Below are positions 17,595 through 26,180 of a DNA stretch of 64,000 bases, piece by piece. The notes under the pieces were generated by a model. That model was not told where the DNA came from. It was given only the letters and a program-made list of their open reading frames with translations, and did no database searches. Made by a program: the position numbers and the translations under genes. Location of the stretch: assembly GCF_000025545.1 (NCBI RefSeq), contig NC_013889.1:2680801-2744800 (forward strand), in the 5' to 3' direction. Numbering within the stretch: position 1 is the stretch's first letter; each line of letters starts with the position of its first letter. The stretch comes from Thioalkalivibrio sp. K90mix. Lineage in GTDB: Bacteria > Pseudomonadota > Gammaproteobacteria > Ectothiorhodospirales > Ectothiorhodospiraceae.

Positions 17595-18317
17595 TCAGTC
17601 CAGCTGGCGGATGTCGACGAAGCTGCCCCGCGTGGTCTGGCGCAGCCGGGGCAGTACCGCGAGCACGGCCTCGGCCGCCTTCTCCGGCGTCGGCATGGTC
17701 TCGGTGCCACGCGCGGCCTTCAGCCGCTGCAGCACCGGGAAGGCCTCGCGGTCGGCCTCCTCACACAGGTAGTCCTGCATGGAGGTATCGATCAGGCCGG
17801 GCGCCAGGGCATTGATCGCGGTATCCTCGGGAAACTCGTGGGCATAGAGCTGCATCATCATGTTCAGCGCCGCCTTGGAGAGCGAGTAGCCGCTCCAGCC
17901 AGCATGACCGGACACCGAGGCCCCGGACGAGATCGCGACGACTTGTCCCACACGGATATGGCGACGCAGCAAGGCATCCAGGATGACCTTGTTGGCAAAA
18001 GTGTTGACATCCATCAGCAGGCGCAGCTCGTCCATCGACGCGTCCTGCATACGCTGCATGTGACCGAGCAGGCCGGCGTTCAGGATCACGAGATCCAGCG
18101 CATCGACACCGTCGAGCAGACGCTCCATCGCGGTGCCGGTGGCCTCGAAGTCGGCCAGGTCCACGCGCTCGTCCCCGGCCACGCCGGGCTCCGGGCAGCC
18201 CCGGCGGCTCATCCCGTAGACACGCGCACCCTGCCCCTGCAGCACCCGCGTCAGGCCAAGACCAAAACCACTGGAATTGCCCGTCACCAGTGCTGCGCCA
18301 ATGACGCCATTGCTCAT
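17595..18317 (-). CDS. short-chain dehydrogenase/reductase
   Basis: 240 aa from the ATG at 18317, with AGGAG 8 nt upstream. Classical SDR motifs: ALVTGNSSGFGLGL (TGxxxGxG, residues ~9-17), ILNAG (NAG), catalytic Ser in ISSGASVSG and YSLSKAAL (YxxxK). Cofactor is probably NADP(H) from the basic residues after the second strand (GMSRRG), but this is weak. The substrate is unknown. It is divergent from tmcA, and a truncated copy of the palindromic repeat occupies the shared upstream region. Confidence 0.88.
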   Translation of the reverse strand: MSNGVIGAALVTGNSSGFGLGLTRVLQGQGARVYGMSRRGCPEPGVAGDERVDLADFEATGTAMERLLDGVDALDLVILNAGLLGHMQRMQDASMDELRLLMDVNTFANKVILDALLRRHIRVGQVVAISSGASVSGHAGWSGYSLSKAALNMMMQLYAHEFPEDTAINALAPGLIDTSMQDYLCEEADREAFPVLQRLKAARGTETMPTPEKAAEAVLAVLPRLRQTTRGSFVDIRQLD

Positions 18318-18410
18318 GCAAGCTCTCCTGCCGGGATGGACCAACGTGCAGGCTAACCGGAACCCCTTTCGTTCGCCATACTGACTCCCCTGCGAGCATC
18401 GTGCCCAGAC

Positions 18411-18535
18411 GGAACGGGCGCCCGCACAGCGTTGCGGCTCCTTTGTGCAGAATGACTGCACGGCAGTCGCCATGCCCGGTTGGCACGCAAAAGCGACGAA
18501 GTCGCGAGCGTGTCCATTAATCCGTGTTTCCTTAA
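18411..18535 (-). repeat. truncated copy of the palindromic repeat family (one arm only)
   Basis: Read on the minus strand it begins TAAGGAAACACGGATTAATG, continues through the CGCTTTTGCGTG block, the GTGCAG-TCATT-CTGCAC hairpin and AAGGAGCCGCAACG, and fades in a GCGCCCGTT stretch like left module A of copies 1 and 3. The right half is missing. It lies in the divergent region between the SDR and tmcA, so it may carry or affect their promoters. Confidence 0.7.
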
Positions 18536-18606
18536 AGGTGCTCTACCCTCAACAGCCGTGCGCAGATTCATCTCTGGCGCCATGCCGATATGCGACAAGG
18601 ATCCCA

Positions 18607-20562
18607 ATGAGACAGGCAGAGGACAGACCCACCCTTGGCTGGCGGCGGCTTCTGGCCCACCCGATGTCGCAGGCGGCGCGCGAGCGTGCCGCCACCTGGC
18701 TCGGGCGGATGCCCAGCGGGAAAAGCTCGCTCTGGGTCGGCCGCGAGGCACCAGCGGACGTGGCGCGGGTAAACCCCGCGCAGGCTGGTCACTGGCTGGG
18801 ACGCGAGGCCGACGCGATCGTGTTCGAGGCCTCCTGGCCCCTCCCGGCAGACGCCCTCGCCATCGCCGGGGGACTGCTGCGCGGGGGCGGCGTGCTCCTG
18901 CTGCTGGTCGATCCACCTGGCGACGGGGCGTTTGGCCGGCGTTGGGCGAACGCCCTGCGGCACGCGCCCGTTCACTGGGTGAATGACGATGTCGAGCAAT
19001 GGCCAATCCCCGACGCGGGCGTACAGCCTCCCTGGGCCTGGACGGAAGATCAGCGGCGCGGGCTCGTGACCCTGGATGAACTTGGCCCCGGGGAATGTGG
19101 CGCACTGGTTGCTGATCGTGGACGTGGCAAGTCGACCTTGCTGGGGGAGTGGATCGCCTGCCAGCGCAGCGCCGGCACACCGGTCGTCGTCACGGCACCC
19201 GGCGCCGGCGCCGTTCGGGCGCTCTTCCGTCAGCTGGAACGCCACCCGGGGCCGTCGGTACCTTTCTGCTCCCCCGACCAGATCGAAGCCCTCGCCACCG
19301 CACCCGACACCCTGGTGATCGACGAGGCGGCGGCGCTGCCGGTCGACCGCCTGGTGCGGCTGGCGGGACGTGCCCGGCGACTGGTGCTGTCGACGACTAC
19401 CGGCGGCTTCGAGGGCAGCGGACAGGGCTTTCGCCTGCGCGCGCTTCCCGCCCTGCAGCGCATGGGCTTCCGAATTCGGCAGATTGGGCTTGAGCAGCCC
19501 GTGCGCTGGGAGAGTGGCGACCCGCTGGAGGCCTGGCTGGATGACCTGTTCCTGATGCGGGCCAGGAGTCGCGCACCCGCCCGTCAGGCCGTGATATTTC
19601 ACTGGCTGTGTGGCAAGGGCCTCGTCTGTGACACGCGTCGGCTCGAGGACGTGGCCGGCCTGCTCGCCGACGCCCACTATCGCACACGCCCGTCGGATCT
19701 GGCCCGCTGGCTGGACGATCCTGACGCGTACCTGATGCTGCTCCTCGGTGCGCAGGACCGGGCGCTGTTCGGGGTTGCCCTGGTCCAGAAAGAGAGTGGC
19801 CTGGCGCCCGAACTCGCGGAAGCGGTCTGGGCCGGGGAGCGGCGCCCCCAGGGACACTTCCTGCCCTGCACACTGGCTGCTCGCGGGGAGTTCGCTCTGG
19901 CCACCCGGGCCTGGTGGCGAATCCAAAGGCTCGCCGTACACCCCGCCTGGCAAGGGAGAGGGCTTGGGGGCCGCCTGCTGCGCGCAGTCGAGGAATGCGC
20001 GGCACACCACGACATCGCACTGCTTGGCACGAGCTTCGGACTGCAACCGGCACTGGTACGGTTCTGGGGACAGGCAGGCTGGCAGCCGGTGCGGGTCGGG
20101 GAACGACCAGATCCCGCCAGCGGCGAGGTGTCGATCGTGCTGACCCGGGCGTTGACACAAGACACCGCTGCCCTCGTCGATGCGGCCGCAGCGTCTTTCG
20201 CGCGCGACTGGCGCGAGGGCGGCGCCGCGCTACTGCGCGATCAGACGGGCCGGCGACGCCGGGTCCTTGAAGCCATCCAGCCGTCCGCCGTCACGGCACC
20301 CGACCGGGATCACGCCCGGGACATCGAAGAGATTCGAGCCTTTGCACGGCGGCAACGACCGCTCCAATGGATACGGGCCGCCCTGCGACGCTCCCTTGTT
20401 GCACACCCGCCGCAAGGACCGGAAGGAAGGCTGCTGCAATCCGCCATCGAGTCCCTGGATGACGAGGCGCTGGCCCGTGAACTGGGGTTTTCCGGACGGC
20501 GGGAGGCCGTTCGACGCCTGCGCCAGGCCGCGCAGACCTGGCTGGCGCACCCCGAGGCGTGA
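18607..20562 (+). CDS. tmcA: tRNA(Met) cytidine acetyltransferase
   Basis: 651 aa from the ATG at 18607 with AAGGA upstream; E. coli TmcA is about 670 aa. Domain order matches: a short N-terminal DUF1726-like part, a RecD-like ATPase with Walker A GRGKST at residues 172-177 and a DEAA box (LVIDEAAALPV), then a GNAT acetyltransferase domain (VHPAWQGRGLGGRLL) and a C-terminal tRNA-binding tail. It makes N4-acetylcytidine at the wobble position of elongator tRNA-Met using acetyl-CoA and ATP. It converges with the chemoreceptor gene, leaving only 21 bp between stops. Confidence 0.92.
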   Translation: MRQAEDRPTLGWRRLLAHPMSQAARERAATWLGRMPSGKSSLWVGREAPADVARVNPAQAGHWLGREADAIVFEASWPLPADALAIAGGLLRGGGVLLLLVDPPGDGAFGRRWANALRHAPVHWVNDDVEQWPIPDAGVQPPWAWTEDQRRGLVTLDELGPGECGALVADRGRGKSTLLGEWIACQRSAGTPVVVTAPGAGAVRALFRQLERHPGPSVPFCSPDQIEALATAPDTLVIDEAAALPVDRLVRLAGRARRLVLSTTTGGFEGSGQGFRLRALPALQRMGFRIRQIGLEQPVRWESGDPLEAWLDDLFLMRARSRAPARQAVIFHWLCGKGLVCDTRRLEDVAGLLADAHYRTRPSDLARWLDDPDAYLMLLLGAQDRALFGVALVQKESGLAPELAEAVWAGERRPQGHFLPCTLAARGEFALATRAWWRIQRLAVHPAWQGRGLGGRLLRAVEECAAHHDIALLGTSFGLQPALVRFWGQAGWQPVRVGERPDPASGEVSIVLTRALTQDTAALVDAAAASFARDWREGGAALLRDQTGRRRRVLEAIQPSAVTAPDRDHARDIEEIRAFARRQRPLQWIRAALRRSLVAHPPQGPEGRLLQSAIESLDDEALARELGFSGRREAVRRLRQAAQTWLAHPEA

Positions 20563-20583
20563 CCCCAGGGCGCGCGAGCGACA

Positions 20584-22599
20584 CTACAAGCGGAACTGGG
20601 CCAGTGCCTGCTGGATCTCGCGTTCCACCTGCTTGAGCTCGTCGGAGGCCGCACTGACCCGATCCGCCGTATTGGCCGACTGGTCCGCCCCGTCGGAGAT
20701 CTGCACGATATTGCGGTTGATGTCCTCGACCACGGTGCTCTGCTGACGCGCGGCAACCGCGATCTGGTCAGTCATCTCGACGATCGTGGTCACCGACTGC
20801 CGAATCTGCTGCAGGGCCCCGTTCACTTCGGCGGTGTGCTCCATGGTGGTCTCGGCCTCGTCCTGGCCGTGCTCCATGGCCTTCACCGCGCTGCTGGTGG
20901 CGGTCTGCAGGCGCGAGATCATGCTCTCGATCTCGTCGGTGGACTCCTGCGTGCGGGTCGCCAGCTTGCGCACCTCGTCGGCCACCACCGCAAACCCGCG
21001 GCCATGCTCGCCGGCACGGGCGGCCTCGATCGCCGCGTTCAGTGCGAGCAGGTTGGTCTGCTCCGCCACGCCACGGATCACCTCGAGGATGGTGCCGATC
21101 TGCTTGGAGTCTTCACCCAGCTTGGCGACCGTACCGGCGGCCTGCTCGACCGTGCCCAGCAGGGAGGACATGGACTCGATGTTCTTCTCCATCACGTCGG
21201 CGCCGTTGTTCACCGCGCCGCTGGCCTCCTGCCCGGCCTGGGAGGTGGCGTCGGTGTTGCGCGCGATCTCCTCGGCGCTGCTTTGAAGCTCGTTGATTGC
21301 GGTGGCGACGCGTTCGGTCTCGTCGCGCTGACGCGAGACCACCTCGCGGGCCTGATAGGCCTCCTGATTCAGGTTCTCGGTGGCCCGGTTCAGCGTCTCG
21401 GTCCCGCTGCGGGCATTGCCGATCGCCTGCGCAATCTTGTCGGTGAAGCGGTTGAACGCGCGCCCCAGCTGGGCAGTCTCCAGCAGGCCGTTCTCGTCCA
21501 GGCGACGGCTGAGGTCGCCATCGCCGTCGGCGATCTCTTCCAGCGCTTCGGTCGAGTGGGCCAGCGCACGGCGTACCACCAGGATGATGAACACCGCGCC
21601 GGCCACACCCAGGATCACGCCGATCAGCGCCAGCACGCCCTGCGTCACCTGGGTATTGCGCATGGTCGCGGTCAGCTCGGCGGCGGACACTTCGGCACGG
21701 CCGGTGATGCGCTCGGACAACTGCTGCAGTTCATTACGTGCCTCGAAGATCACGGGGCCGACCTCGGTACGGATCAGGAATGCGTCCTGCAGGGCCTCCT
21801 CGCTGCCGTGGATACGAACGATGTCCTGGATCGCGCTATCCAGATCGTTCAGAAGCCCTTCGAAGTCCTCGACCGCGATCTGTTGCTCGAAGTCGAGCTC
21901 GTCGTACTGCTCCAGGAGCCGCGCCAGGACGTCATGGGTCTGCCCGAGATAAAGGCGCAGGTTCTGCTCGAAGGAGTCATCACGAAACGCGATGAAACCG
22001 CGCAGGTTCGAGGTGATCTGCAAAAGGTTGGTGCGCAGGCTGTAGAAATCGCCGAGACGCTCGAACGAGCGCTGGAAGCGTGCCCGCGCCATCTCCTCGT
22101 CGATCATGGTGCTGGTCAGCTGGGTCATCTGCATGGTTGCCGGATTGGCACGCGAGTTGGCGACACCCTGGGCCGGCATGTTCTGGGCCACGTCCTCGGC
22201 CACTTCAATCAGACGGTCACGGTGCGCGGCAAAGCCATCGATGTTCGCGCGCACCTGTTCCGCAGAGGCACTCAGCTCATCCGAGCCCCGCACGACCGGA
22301 TCGTTGACCAGGGCATCCATGGCGACGTCCAGCTCGTCCATCGCGTTCAGCCAGGCGTCGCGGTGCTCCTCTTCCTCGCTCATCAGGTAGAAGCCCAGAA
22401 AGGCGGCACTCTCCTGCAACAGCTGCTCCACCTCATTGACGCGCGCCACGGCCGGATAGTCGGACTGGGTCAATTCGGCCACGCCCTGTCCGCCCACATT
22501 CAGGGCACGCAGCGCCAGCAGCGAATTGATGATCAGGATCGCGACGACCAGCCCGAAGCCGGCGATCAGCAGCCCCCGAATGGAGAGTTTGTCCAGCAT
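20584..22599 (-). CDS. methyl-accepting chemotaxis protein
   Basis: About 671 aa from the ATG at 22599 (AAGGAG 9 nt upstream). First membrane helix near residues 10-33 ([21 protein letters not shown]), a long periplasmic helical sensor domain (~residues 34-330), a second membrane helix ([21 protein letters not shown]), a HAMP domain, and a cytoplasmic signalling domain with the highly conserved hairpin [19 protein letters not shown]. The C terminus lacks a CheR-tethering NWETF pentapeptide. The ligand is unknown. No che genes are adjacent, so it is an orphan receptor feeding a distant pathway. Confidence 0.93.
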   Translation of the reverse strand: MLDKLSIRGLLIAGFGLVVAILIINSLLALRALNVGGQGVAELTQSDYPAVARVNEVEQLLQESAAFLGFYLMSEEEEHRDAWLNAMDELDVAMDALVNDPVVRGSDELSASAEQVRANIDGFAAHRDRLIEVAEDVAQNMPAQGVANSRANPATMQMTQLTSTMIDEEMARARFQRSFERLGDFYSLRTNLLQITSNLRGFIAFRDDSFEQNLRLYLGQTHDVLARLLEQYDELDFEQQIAVEDFEGLLNDLDSAIQDIVRIHGSEEALQDAFLIRTEVGPVIFEARNELQQLSERITGRAEVSAAELTATMRNTQVTQGVLALIGVILGVAGAVFIILVVRRALAHSTEALEEIADGDGDLSRRLDENGLLETAQLGRAFNRFTDKIAQAIGNARSGTETLNRATENLNQEAYQAREVVSRQRDETERVATAINELQSSAEEIARNTDATSQAGQEASGAVNNGADVMEKNIESMSSLLGTVEQAAGTVAKLGEDSKQIGTILEVIRGVAEQTNLLALNAAIEAARAGEHGRGFAVVADEVRKLATRTQESTDEIESMISRLQTATSSAVKAMEHGQDEAETTMEHTAEVNGALQQIRQSVTTIVEMTDQIAVAARQQSTVVEDINRNIVQISDGADQSANTADRVSAASDELKQVEREIQQALAQFRL

Positions 22600-22765
22600 G
22601 GTGTTGACTCCTTCCTTCGCGCCTTCTGCCGGGCGCATGCCATCACGTGCAAGCGGGTCATTCCGCTGCCTGTAGAGACGATTCATCCCCTGTTACGGCC
22701 GCATTCCCCTGAAGTTGAGCCCGGCCGTTTTGAGAATCCCATCACACCGGATGACGCGGAAAGGA

Positions 22766-24679
22766 TCAGGGTGATTCCAGCGCCTCCCAGCGCTCGTAAG
22801 CCGCCGCCAGGTCACGTTCGACCTGTTCCAGCCGGGCCTGCATCTCGCGCACCCGCTCGCCATCGCGCAGCACCTCCGGGTCCGACAGGGCCTCGGCCAG
22901 TGACTGGTGTTCGTTTTCCAGTGCCTCGATCCGGCCCGGCAGGGCCTCCAGTTCGCGTCCCTCCTTGTAAGAGAGTTTGCGGGCGCGGGGTGGTGGTTCC
23001 GGGGTCGCGGGCGTCGACTCGGACCGGGCCTCGGGTGCGGCAGGTGTCTCCCGGGTCCCGGTATCCGCTTCACGCGTGAGCAGGCGATGTGTCACGCGAG
23101 GGGGCAGGTCCGACCAGCCGCCGACGAACTCCTCGACCGTGCCATCCCCGGGCAGCACCAGCGTGCTGGTGGCGACATTGTCGAGGAAGGCGCGATCGTG
23201 GCTGACCACGATCACCGTGCCGGTGTACTCGATCAGCAGCTGCTCCAGCAGCTCGAGGGTCTCGACGTCCAGGTCGTTGGTGGGCTCGTCGAGGACCAGC
23301 AGATTGGCCGGGCGCAGGAACAGCTTGGCCAGCAACAACCGGTTGCGCTCGCCACCGGACAGGGCCGATACGGGCTGGCGCGCGCGTTCCGGCGGAAACA
23401 GGAAGTCCCCGAGATAGCTCAGCACATGCCGGGTCTCGCCATTCACGGTGACGCGGTCGCGGCCCTCGCCGACCGCATCCTGCACGGTGGTCGTCTCGTC
23501 GAGACGCGCGCGGGCCTGGTCGAAATAGGCGATCTCGAGCTGGGTACCCAACTTCACCGTTCCGGCAAGCGGCTCCACCTGACCCAGCAGCCCGCGCAGC
23601 AGCGTGGTCTTGCCGGCGCCATTGGGTCCGACGATGCCGAGGGCGTCGCCACGCTGTAGCAGCAGATTGACGTCACGCGCCACCGGCATGTCGTCATAGC
23701 CGAAGTCCGCGTGCTCCGCCTCGATCACCAGACGCCCGGAACGCTGCTCGGGCGACAGTTGCATTCGCACCTGCCCCCCGCGCTCGCGTCGCTCGGCGCG
23801 CTTCTTGCGCAGGGCCTGCAGGGCGCGCACCCGGCCCTCGTTGCGCGTACGCCGCGCCTTGATGCCCTGGCGGATCCAGGTCTCCTCCTGCGCCAGCTTG
23901 CGATCGAACTCGGCGCGCTGACGCGCCTCGACCTCCAGACGCTCGGCCTGGCGCGTGCGGAAGGCCTCGATCGAGGGCGGATGCTCGTACACCTGGCCGC
24001 GGTCCAGCTCCAGGATGCGGGTGGCCACCTGTTCCATGAACTGGCGGTCATGGCTGATGAACACCACCGTGAGCCCGCTCCCGCGCAGGAACTCCTCCAG
24101 CCAGCGGATCGCGGCGACATCCAGGTGGTTGGTCGGCTCGTCCAGCAGCAACAGCTGCGGTTCGCACACCAGCTCGCGCGCCAGCCAGACGCGGCGCTTG
24201 AGCCCGCCGGAGAGCGCGGCGAAACCGGCCTCGGGGTCAAGTTCCAGGCGCGAAAGCGTCGTTTCGACCCGGTTCTGCAGGCTCCAGCCGTCGATCGCCT
24301 CCAGCCGGGCCTGGACCGGGCCCATCTTCTCCAGGGCCTCGGCATCACCACCCGCGGCGGCCTGGCTCAAGTGATGAAAACGCTCCAGCAACTGCCCGGC
24401 CTCACCCAGCCCCTCGGCGACCACATCGAACACCGTGCCGTCGACCCCGGGTGGCAGCTCCTGGGTCAAGTATGCGGTCGTCAGGCCGTCCTGGCGGACC
24501 ACCTCGCCCGAGTCCGGCTGGATCGCACCCGCGATCACCTTGAGCAGGGTGGACTTGCCCTCGCCGTTGCGCCCGGCCACCGCCACGCGTTCACCGGGCT
24601 CCAGGCTCAGGTTGAGGCCGTCCAGCAGGGGGGCCATGCCGTAGGCCAGGTGGATATCGCGCAGGGTCAGCAGAGCCAT
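22766..24679 (-). CDS. uup: ABC-F type ATPase Uup
   Basis: 637 aa with two ABC cassettes and no membrane segments. First P-loop GRNGEGKST with signature LSGGLKRR; second P-loop GPNGAGKTT with signature LSGGERNRLLLAKLF. A long C-terminal extension (KLSYKEGRELEALPGRIEALE...) forms the coiled coil characteristic of Uup, which separates it from EttA, YheS and YbiT. ABC-F proteins act at the ribosomal E site; Uup also affects transposon excision and binds DNA in vitro in E. coli. A palindromic repeat copy lies just upstream of its start. Confidence 0.93.
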   Translation of the reverse strand: MALLTLRDIHLAYGMAPLLDGLNLSLEPGERVAVAGRNGEGKSTLLKVIAGAIQPDSGEVVRQDGLTTAYLTQELPPGVDGTVFDVVAEGLGEAGQLLERFHHLSQAAAGGDAEALEKMGPVQARLEAIDGWSLQNRVETTLSRLELDPEAGFAALSGGLKRRVWLARELVCEPQLLLLDEPTNHLDVAAIRWLEEFLRGSGLTVVFISHDRQFMEQVATRILELDRGQVYEHPPSIEAFRTRQAERLEVEARQRAEFDRKLAQEETWIRQGIKARRTRNEGRVRALQALRKKRAERRERGGQVRMQLSPEQRSGRLVIEAEHADFGYDDMPVARDVNLLLQRGDALGIVGPNGAGKTTLLRGLLGQVEPLAGTVKLGTQLEIAYFDQARARLDETTTVQDAVGEGRDRVTVNGETRHVLSYLGDFLFPPERARQPVSALSGGERNRLLLAKLFLRPANLLVLDEPTNDLDVETLELLEQLLIEYTGTVIVVSHDRAFLDNVATSTLVLPGDGTVEEFVGGWSDLPPRVTHRLLTREADTGTRETPAAPEARSESTPATPEPPPRARKLSYKEGRELEALPGRIEALENEHQSLAEALSDPEVLRDGERVREMQARLEQVERDLAAAYERWEALESP

Positions 24680-24687
24680 CGAGATCT

Positions 24688-24984
24688 AGGGAAACACTGA
24701 TTCATGTACACGCTCGCGCTCGAGTCGCTTTTGCGTGCGAACAAGGCGCGGTGACCGCCGTGCAGTCATTCTGCACAAGGGAGCCGCAACGCAGTGCGCA
24801 CGCAAAAGCGGCCGAGCCCCTTCGTCCATTAAGTTGTGGGGTTGGCACCCCAGGTTCCCCGATCCGGCGTTGCGCCCCGAACCAGTCAAGAACGGGCGGG
24901 TAGAACCACTACCCGCTGCACGACGCGCCTTGTCTCGGACAACCTGGGGTACCAACGCGAGTGTGTACATGAATCAGTGTTTCC
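24688..24984. repeat. long palindromic repeat element, copy 2 (left module B, right module long)
   Basis: 297 bp between uup and the universal stress gene. Outer arms ACACTGATTCATGTACAC and its complement, flanked by CTAG on both sides. Module B (CGCACGCAAAAGCG) pairs with CGCTTTTGCGTGCG in the left arm. ACAAGGCGCG in the left half pairs with CGCGCCTTGT in the right half, and CCCCAGGTT pairs with AACCTGGGG. Two divergent ATGs (uup and usp) flank the region only on the uup side; usp reads toward it. Together with 24985-25081 this fills a 400-bp gap without genes. Confidence 0.85.
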
Positions 24985-25003
24985 CTAGAGAAATCCAGTT
25001 GAA

Positions 25004-25081
25004 GAGCCCGGCAAACGCCGGGCGGAAGGGTTCAGGGGGAATCGTGAACCAGGGGGTGCGACCAGGGAAACAAATGCTTCC
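25004..25081 (-). terminator. hairpin cluster downstream of the universal stress gene
   Basis: Reading from the usp stop on the minus strand there are three consecutive hairpins: GGGAAGCATTTGTTTCCC directly after TAG, GGTTCA...TGAACC, and GCCCGGC-GTTT-GCCGGGC. None has a long T-run, so intrinsic termination is plausible but not clear. The first hairpin resembles two fused ends of the palindromic repeat family. Confidence 0.5.
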
Positions 25082-25930
25082 CTAGTCGTTGAGCTCCTTG
25101 ACCACCAGCACCGGGCAGTCGGCGCCGCCGATCACGCGCTCGGATACCGAACCCATCAGCAGACGCTTGAGGCCGGTGCGCCCGTGGCTGCCCACGACGA
25201 TCAGGTCACGGTTATCGCGCCGCGCCACGTCAATCAGGGTGACCTCGGCGCGGCCTTCCTCGAAGGTCGCGTCCGCCTGAAGGCCCTGCTCCCGGGCCTC
25301 GCCCTGCAGGCGCTGGATCGCATCGACACCCTCCTGGCGACGCTCCTCGCTCTGGCCGGGCACGGCGACCGAGGCGATAGTAATCGGCAACTGGCAATAG
25401 CCGGCGAGCTCGATCGCCGCACGCGCCGCCTGATCGCCCAGTTCGGAGCCGTCGGTCCCGACCAGCAACCCCCGGTGCGGCGCCTGCGCGCCCCGCGGAA
25501 CGACCATGACGTTACACGGCGCCGTGCCCACCACCTTGCGCGTCGCGTCGCCGACCATCAGACGTGCAAGATCGTTGCGGTCGCGGCGCCCGATCACGAT
25601 CAGTCCAGCCTTGTATTCCTCGGCGATCTTGACGATCTCCTGGTGCCGGTCCACCCCGTGACGCAGGATGGGCAGGGCATCAAGGCCCTGTTCGCGCGCC
25701 TTTTTCTCGAGCACGTCCAGGTCGCCCTGCGCGGTCACGCTCGCATCGTGGCTGCGCCGGGGCGACAGCGCGTCGTGTTGCGTATCGGTCGGAATGATAC
25801 GGGCGAGGATGAGCCGGGCCCCGCAACGCTGAGCCAGATCCAGGCCAACGGCCTCGGCCGACTCGCTGAACTCGGACCCGTCGGTCGCCAGCACGATGGT
25901 CTCGAAACGGCAAAGCGGGGCATCGGACAT
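25082..25930 (-). CDS. tandem-domain universal stress protein
   Basis: 282 aa from the ATG at 25930 with GGGAG upstream. Two UspA domains: residues ~8-145 (TIVLATDGSEFSESAEAVGLDLA) and ~150-282 (GLLVGTDGSELGDQAARAAIELA). The second ends with the ATP-binding G-x2-G-x9-G-S/T pattern (VVGSHGRTGLKRLLMGSVSERVI); the first has a related but less perfect VIGRRDRNDLARLMVGDATRKVV. It is cytosolic and stress-associated. It is divergent from the SLC13 permease gene over 250 bp. The TAG stop abuts a repeat-like palindrome. Confidence 0.92.
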   Translation of the reverse strand: MSDAPLCRFETIVLATDGSEFSESAEAVGLDLAQRCGARLILARIIPTDTQHDALSPRRSHDASVTAQGDLDVLEKKAREQGLDALPILRHGVDRHQEIVKIAEEYKAGLIVIGRRDRNDLARLMVGDATRKVVGTAPCNVMVVPRGAQAPHRGLLVGTDGSELGDQAARAAIELAGYCQLPITIASVAVPGQSEERRQEGVDAIQRLQGEAREQGLQADATFEEGRAEVTLIDVARRDNRDLIVVGSHGRTGLKRLLMGSVSERVIGGADCPVLVVKELND

Positions 25931-26180
25931 GGGGCGTCTCCCTGACGGTTTTCGTTCAGCATAACCGACCGGCCGGCGTACGACAGCCAGCGTCTCGCGA
26001 AAGGTCCAAACGGCCCGGTTTTTGCGTCCAACCGCCCGGGATGAAATAATCGCGCGCTTCCAAGGGGGAGCACCGGCGACGCCTCCCACGCCACTGGCTA
26101 CCGGCCAGGGCCGCTCGCCAGCCCCCTCAGCCCCGGCCCTGCACCGTCCGGTGCGGGTCTTCAGGACACGAAATCGATAC

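Noticed and set aside
20836..23079. 747-aa open frame antisense to the chemoreceptor and uup
   Set aside because: Overlaps two complete genes and has no recognisable domain.
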